In this document: piece by piece, positions 5,800-8,612 of the stretch | Layout: each line of letters opens with the position of its first letter | Position numbering within the stretch: the stretch's first letter is position 1 | From: Euryarchaeota archaeon UBA39 | GTDB taxonomy: Archaea > Thermoplasmatota > Poseidoniia > Poseidoniales > Thalassarchaeaceae | Reading direction: 5' to 3' | Assembly (NCBI GenBank): GCA_002503045.1 | Contig: DAQW01000058.1 | Span: forward strand, 5,957-14,568 | Length of the DNA: 8,612 nt | Translations under genes and position numbers: made by a program | The notes under the pieces: generated by a model | Database searches by the model: none | What the model was told of the DNA's origin: nothing | What the model saw: only the letters and a program-made list of their open reading frames with translations

Positions 5800-7651
5800 A
5801 TGTTTCACCGGTTTGTATTTGCCACTGAGAAGCATATACCCCATCAGAAGAAATCAATGATTCGTGAGTTCCTCTTTCTACAATTACTCCATCTACCATT
5901 GAAATTATCTCATCTGCATTACGTATAGTTGCTAAACGATGAGCAACTGCAATTGTCAAACGATTGCCTCCATTTCCTTTGAATAATGATTCCTGAATCC
6001 TCTTTTCAGTCTCAGCATCCAATGCTGCTGATGCTTCATCCAAAATCAATACATCTGGATTCATTAAAAGTGCTCGTGCAAGGCTAATTCTAGCTCTTTG
6101 TCCACCTGAAAGGCGGACTCCACGATCGCCGACCATTGAATCCATTCCTTCTTCAAGTTCAGAAACAAATTCCCAAGCACCTGCAGTCTTCAACGAGGAT
6201 ACTACTTCTTCATCCGATACTTCTCTAGCATAAGCTACATTTTCCCTTATACTCCCAAAAAATAGGAAGGGATCTTGACTAACAAATCCAAATCGAGAAC
6301 GAATTGATTTAATTGTAAATTCAGACACCGCTTTTCCATTAATTTTCACTGCCCCTGACTGAGGCTGGTAGAACTTTTCAACGAGTTTTAGAATTGTTGA
6401 CTTTCCTGCACCAGTGTGACCCATAATTCCCAAGAATCCTCCTGAATCCACATTAAATGATACATTGTTCAAGACATTAACTGAGGTTCCAGGATATGCA
6501 AAAGTTACTCCATCAAATGATATTGATGTAATTGGCTCATCTAAATTCTCAGCCTCTTCTGAATCAGTAATAGATGGTTCAAGATCGATTAATGCAAATA
6601 CTCTGCGAGCAGCAGCCTCGCCTCTCTGAAGTTGATTCATTAGCAAACCAAGAATGAAAAGAGGCATGGTCATCCTAGTTGAAATCAGAAGGAAAGTTAC
6701 GAATTGACCTACTGAAATTTCTCCAGAATTCAGTATCCAACCTCCTGCTGAAACCAACATTCCAAATGATAAACCAGCAACAACATAGATCCCAGGAATG
6801 AAGCGATTTCTAATGAATGCAGCCTGTATAGCTTGATCTCTATAGTCACCGCTTTGGCCTTCTATACGTTCTCTTTCAAATGATGTAGCATTATATGCTT
6901 TAACCACGGTGATTCCTGAAAGAACATTTTCAAGAATAGCAACTATACCTCCTGTACTTTCACGTTGTTTTCTGTATCTTCTCTGAACTCTAGTGGAAAA
7001 CCAAACCACCATTGGAACGATAAGAACTAGGGGGCCAAACAGAATCATACAGAGTGTAGGGGACATCCAGAATAAAATAGCAAATGCAGTAATAAATGTA
7101 GTAACTATTCGAATAATACTGGTACTAGAATCTGAAATGACATCTTCTAATTGAGCAACATCAGCAGATAAAACTGACATTAAATTTCCAGTCTGACGAG
7201 TCTCGAAATATGATGCTTCCATTTCCATAAGAGACATGGTGGCATCCATTCGAATATCATGTTGAGCCTTGTATGCAATAGATTGCCAAAATTGGTTACT
7301 CAATCCTTGGAAAATTGCAAGAGCGGTAAACGAAACTAGAATAAGAAGCCCAAATCCAAACTCAATCGAACCAATTGGACCAATACTCGGGAGAATATCT
7401 GAAGAAACTATTCGTTCTACAGTAGAATCTGTGAACTGTGAGTTATTTGGATTGTAATAATCGGCGGCCATCCCAATCGCAATGAATGGAATCAAGTCAA
7501 AGGCACGTGCACCTATATTTGCGAGTAAACCACCAAGAGCACGTTGCCAATATGCAAGAATGTAAGGAATAATTCGGTAGATTTTTCTGCCGACAATTTG
7601 TTCATCATCACCTAAATCAGATGAATCAAGAGCGATTCCGTCCTCTGACAT
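5798..7651 (-). CDS. ABC exporter half-transporter (MsbA/multidrug type)
   Basis: This is an ATP-driven exporter with one six-helix membrane domain fused to one nucleotide-binding domain; it should work as a dimer. At 617 aa its length is usual. An acidic N-terminus (1-20) precedes the membrane domain (about 25-345). The NBD (about 375-612) has every canonical motif: A-loop Tyr386, Walker A GHTGAGKST (411-419, Lys417), Q-loop Gln459, signature LSGGQ (514-518), Walker B VLILDE with catalytic Glu539, D-loop SAALD, and H-loop His571. Both ATP sites of a homodimer should therefore be active. The first extracellular loop (about 63-98) is fairly long. AGGTGAT lies 3 nt before the ATG at 7651, a strong RBS. 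It follows the LON-domain gene by 50 nt and runs into the 242-aa gene. The substrate cannot be read from sequence; lipids, drugs and peptides are all possible. Confidence 0.93.
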   Translation of the reverse strand: MSEDGIALDSSDLGDDEQIVGRKIYRIIPYILAYWQRALGGLLANIGARAFDLIPFIAIGMAADYYNPNNSQFTDSTVERIVSSDILPSIGPIGSIEFGFGLLILVSFTALAIFQGLSNQFWQSIAYKAQHDIRMDATMSLMEMEASYFETRQTGNLMSVLSADVAQLEDVISDSSTSIIRIVTTFITAFAILFWMSPTLCMILFGPLVLIVPMVVWFSTRVQRRYRKQRESTGGIVAILENVLSGITVVKAYNATSFERERIEGQSGDYRDQAIQAAFIRNRFIPGIYVVAGLSFGMLVSAGGWILNSGEISVGQFVTFLLISTRMTMPLFILGLLMNQLQRGEAAARRVFALIDLEPSITDSEEAENLDEPITSISFDGVTFAYPGTSVNVLNNVSFNVDSGGFLGIMGHTGAGKSTILKLVEKFYQPQSGAVKINGKAVSEFTIKSIRSRFGFVSQDPFLFFGSIRENVAYAREVSDEEVVSSLKTAGAWEFVSELEEGMDSMVGDRGVRLSGGQRARISLARALLMNPDVLILDEASAALDAETEKRIQESLFKGNGGNRLTIAVAHRLATIRNADEIISMVDGVIVERGTHESLISSDGVYASQWQIQTGET

Positions 7652-7701
7652 ACTATCACCTATTGAGGGCGGTAATCGAAGGCATTTGAACCCGCTTCCT
7701 A

Positions 7702-8493
7702 CTATTCTTCCTCAAAAAATGAAGTATCTTCAATCATTTTTCCGATAAATCGTAATCTTGCTTGAGCATTTCGAATTGAGGTCTCTATTACATCTGCAAT
7801 CTCATCTAATTTATCTGAACTCAAAACAGTCATCTGTAAATCTAGATCTTGAACCACAGATGCTGCGGCACTGAATAGAGCATCGGGAGAAGGATTACCA
7901 AATGTAGAGGATAATTGTTCAAGAATATCTAATTGTTCAAGTTCTATTCCACCTAATGTCGATGCAACAGAAACAATATGCTGTGACCATTCTACCAATA
8001 ATCGATTCCATCGTTCTCCTTCAATGGATCCTGTGGGAGGGGGAATTGGCCGAACAACCCCACGAAGATACAATTTGCCATCGGGAATGTCATCAATAAA
8101 ATCTTCAACTAATTCATCAACAGACGGAAAAGCATCACCAAAATCTTGCGCTTCTAGAGCTGGTTCCAAAATTTCAAGAAGTTCAAACCGAGTTATTCCT
8201 ATGGCCATCAAATGAAGGTTAGAACCAATCTCATGAAGATTTGAAATTTCGGCTATACAACCATAAGAAGATGGGGAAAGCCATCCTTTGATTCTACCAT
8301 CATCAGGATTTTCTGGTAAAATCCCAAACATCCCATTTCCTAAGATACAATCATCTAACATCTGTTTGTATCTAGGTTCAAAAATTCTCAATGGCATTTG
8401 TTCGCCAGGCATTAATGCACCGAGAGGAAATAATGGGATCAAAAGACAATCCTCCGGAACCACCGGAATATTCGGTGCTTTGGCCTGCCTCAT
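7702..8493 (-). CDS. Standalone LON substrate-binding (LON N-terminal) domain protein
   Basis: The 263-aa product matches the N-terminal domain of Lon protease but has no AAA+ or Ser-Lys protease domain; the gene ends after the LON fold. The diagnostic opening LLIPLFPLGALMPGEQMPLRIFEPRYKQM (17-45) corresponds to the family pattern of LFPL, a Pro-Gly turn, LPLRIFEPRY. Next comes GMFGILPE (54-61), then YGCIAEISNLHEIGSNLHLMAIGITRFEL (77-105), matching the conserved G-x-x-A-E-I and G-x-x-R-F elements. The C-terminal part is helical, with a repeated LEQL segment near 186-195. Related single-domain proteins in bacteria and archaea lack a settled function; substrate recognition or a scaffold role is plausible. 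The only upstream start is the ATG at 8493, which has GAGGG just 1 nt away, so a near-leaderless mRNA is possible. It leads the operon with the ABC exporter. The domain call is confident; the role is not. Confidence 0.88.
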   Translation of the reverse strand: MRQAKAPNIPVVPEDCLLIPLFPLGALMPGEQMPLRIFEPRYKQMLDDCILGNGMFGILPENPDDGRIKGWLSPSSYGCIAEISNLHEIGSNLHLMAIGITRFELLEILEPALEAQDFGDAFPSVDELVEDFIDDIPDGKLYLRGVVRPIPPPTGSIEGERWNRLLVEWSQHIVSVASTLGGIELEQLDILEQLSSTFGNPSPDALFSAAASVVQDLDLQMTVLSSDKLDEIADVIETSIRNAQARLRFIGKMIEDTSFFEEE

Positions 8494-8590
8494 GCCCTCA
8501 GGATATTGAATAGACTCAATAAGATTCGTATATCAGCATATGTAATACAACCGAATCGAATAAGACCAAGTAACGATTCGCTAAGGTTAC
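8494..8590. promoter_or_regulatory. Divergent intergenic region with repeated GATTCG half-sites
   Basis: This 97-bp gap separates the minus-strand LON operon from the putative plus-strand tRNA. On the minus strand, GATATACG (8534-8527) is about 34 nt from the LON-gene ATG and could be its TATA box. The AT-rich CATATGTAATAC (8537-8548) could serve the plus strand. GATTCG occurs at 8523-8528, CGAATCG at 8552-8558 and CGATTCG at 8574-8580, forming two inverted repeats that flank these elements. Promoter assignment is by position and composition only. Confidence 0.45.
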
Positions 8591-8612
8591 GCGCCTGTAG
8601 TGAAGGGGTTAT
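8591..8612 (+). tRNA. Probable 5' end of a tRNA gene, cut by window edge
   Basis: The last 22 bases fit the start of a tRNA: a 7-nt acceptor strand GCGCCTG, then T8 and A9, a D-stem strand GTGA, and a D-loop AGGGGTTA with the conserved A14, purine 15, G18, G19 and A21. The final T can pair with A13, as position 22 should. The anticodon lies outside, so the amino acid cannot be named. A 22-base match to a degenerate pattern is suggestive, not proof. Confidence 0.5.

Noticed and set aside
7652..7701. tRNA T-arm-like GGTTCAAAT in the gap before the ABC exporter, minus strand
   Set aside because: The flanks do not form a 5-bp stem and no acceptor or anticodon arms are present in the 50-nt gap.
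8288..8509. 73-aa plus-strand frame opposite the LON-domain gene
   Set aside because: The minus strand encodes the clear LON signature here, so this is its complement.

Overview
The window looks like chromosomal DNA from a marine planktonic euryarchaeon, most probably of the Marine Group II / Poseidoniales type. The archaeal assignment is secure: it carries the Nop5-fibrillarin core of the box C/D sRNP, an archaeal transcription cleavage factor TFS, and a PCNA clamp of archaeal size. The narrower lineage is inferred from the moderately AT-rich composition, the gene repertoire and the many short Shine-Dalgarno-assisted operons; no marker in the window fixes it. I see no mobile element, CRISPR array or sign of recent transfer.

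Layout. (1) 1-1579, minus strand: nop5 followed 4 nt later by fibrillarin, which is cut by the left window edge. Together they form the 2'-O-methylation machinery for rRNA and tRNA. (2) 1580-1667: an 88-bp divergent promoter region. (3) 1668-4472, plus strand: a fluoride channel (FluC/CrcB), TFS, PCNA and a membrane-anchored family 2 glycosyltransferase. TFS and PCNA each have a TATA-like element and an RBS of their own. The glycosyltransferase probably depends on pcna transcription. (4) 4473-8493, minus strand: an apparent four-gene operon read from right to left. It encodes a standalone LON-domain protein, an ABC exporter half-transporter, a 242-aa protein with a C-terminal membrane hairpin, and a 184-aa four-helix membrane protein. 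The two small proteins match no family I recognise. This operon abuts the glycosyltransferase tail to tail with no base between the stop codons. (5) 8494-8612: a divergent intergenic region with three GATTCG half-sites, ending in what looks like the 5' end of a tRNA gene on the plus strand.

Together the genes are mostly information-processing housekeeping (RNA modification, transcription fidelity, replication) with envelope functions around it. The least explained part is the LON / ABC exporter / orphan membrane protein operon. It is the best candidate for an undescribed functional unit, although nothing in the sequence proves that the four products work together.
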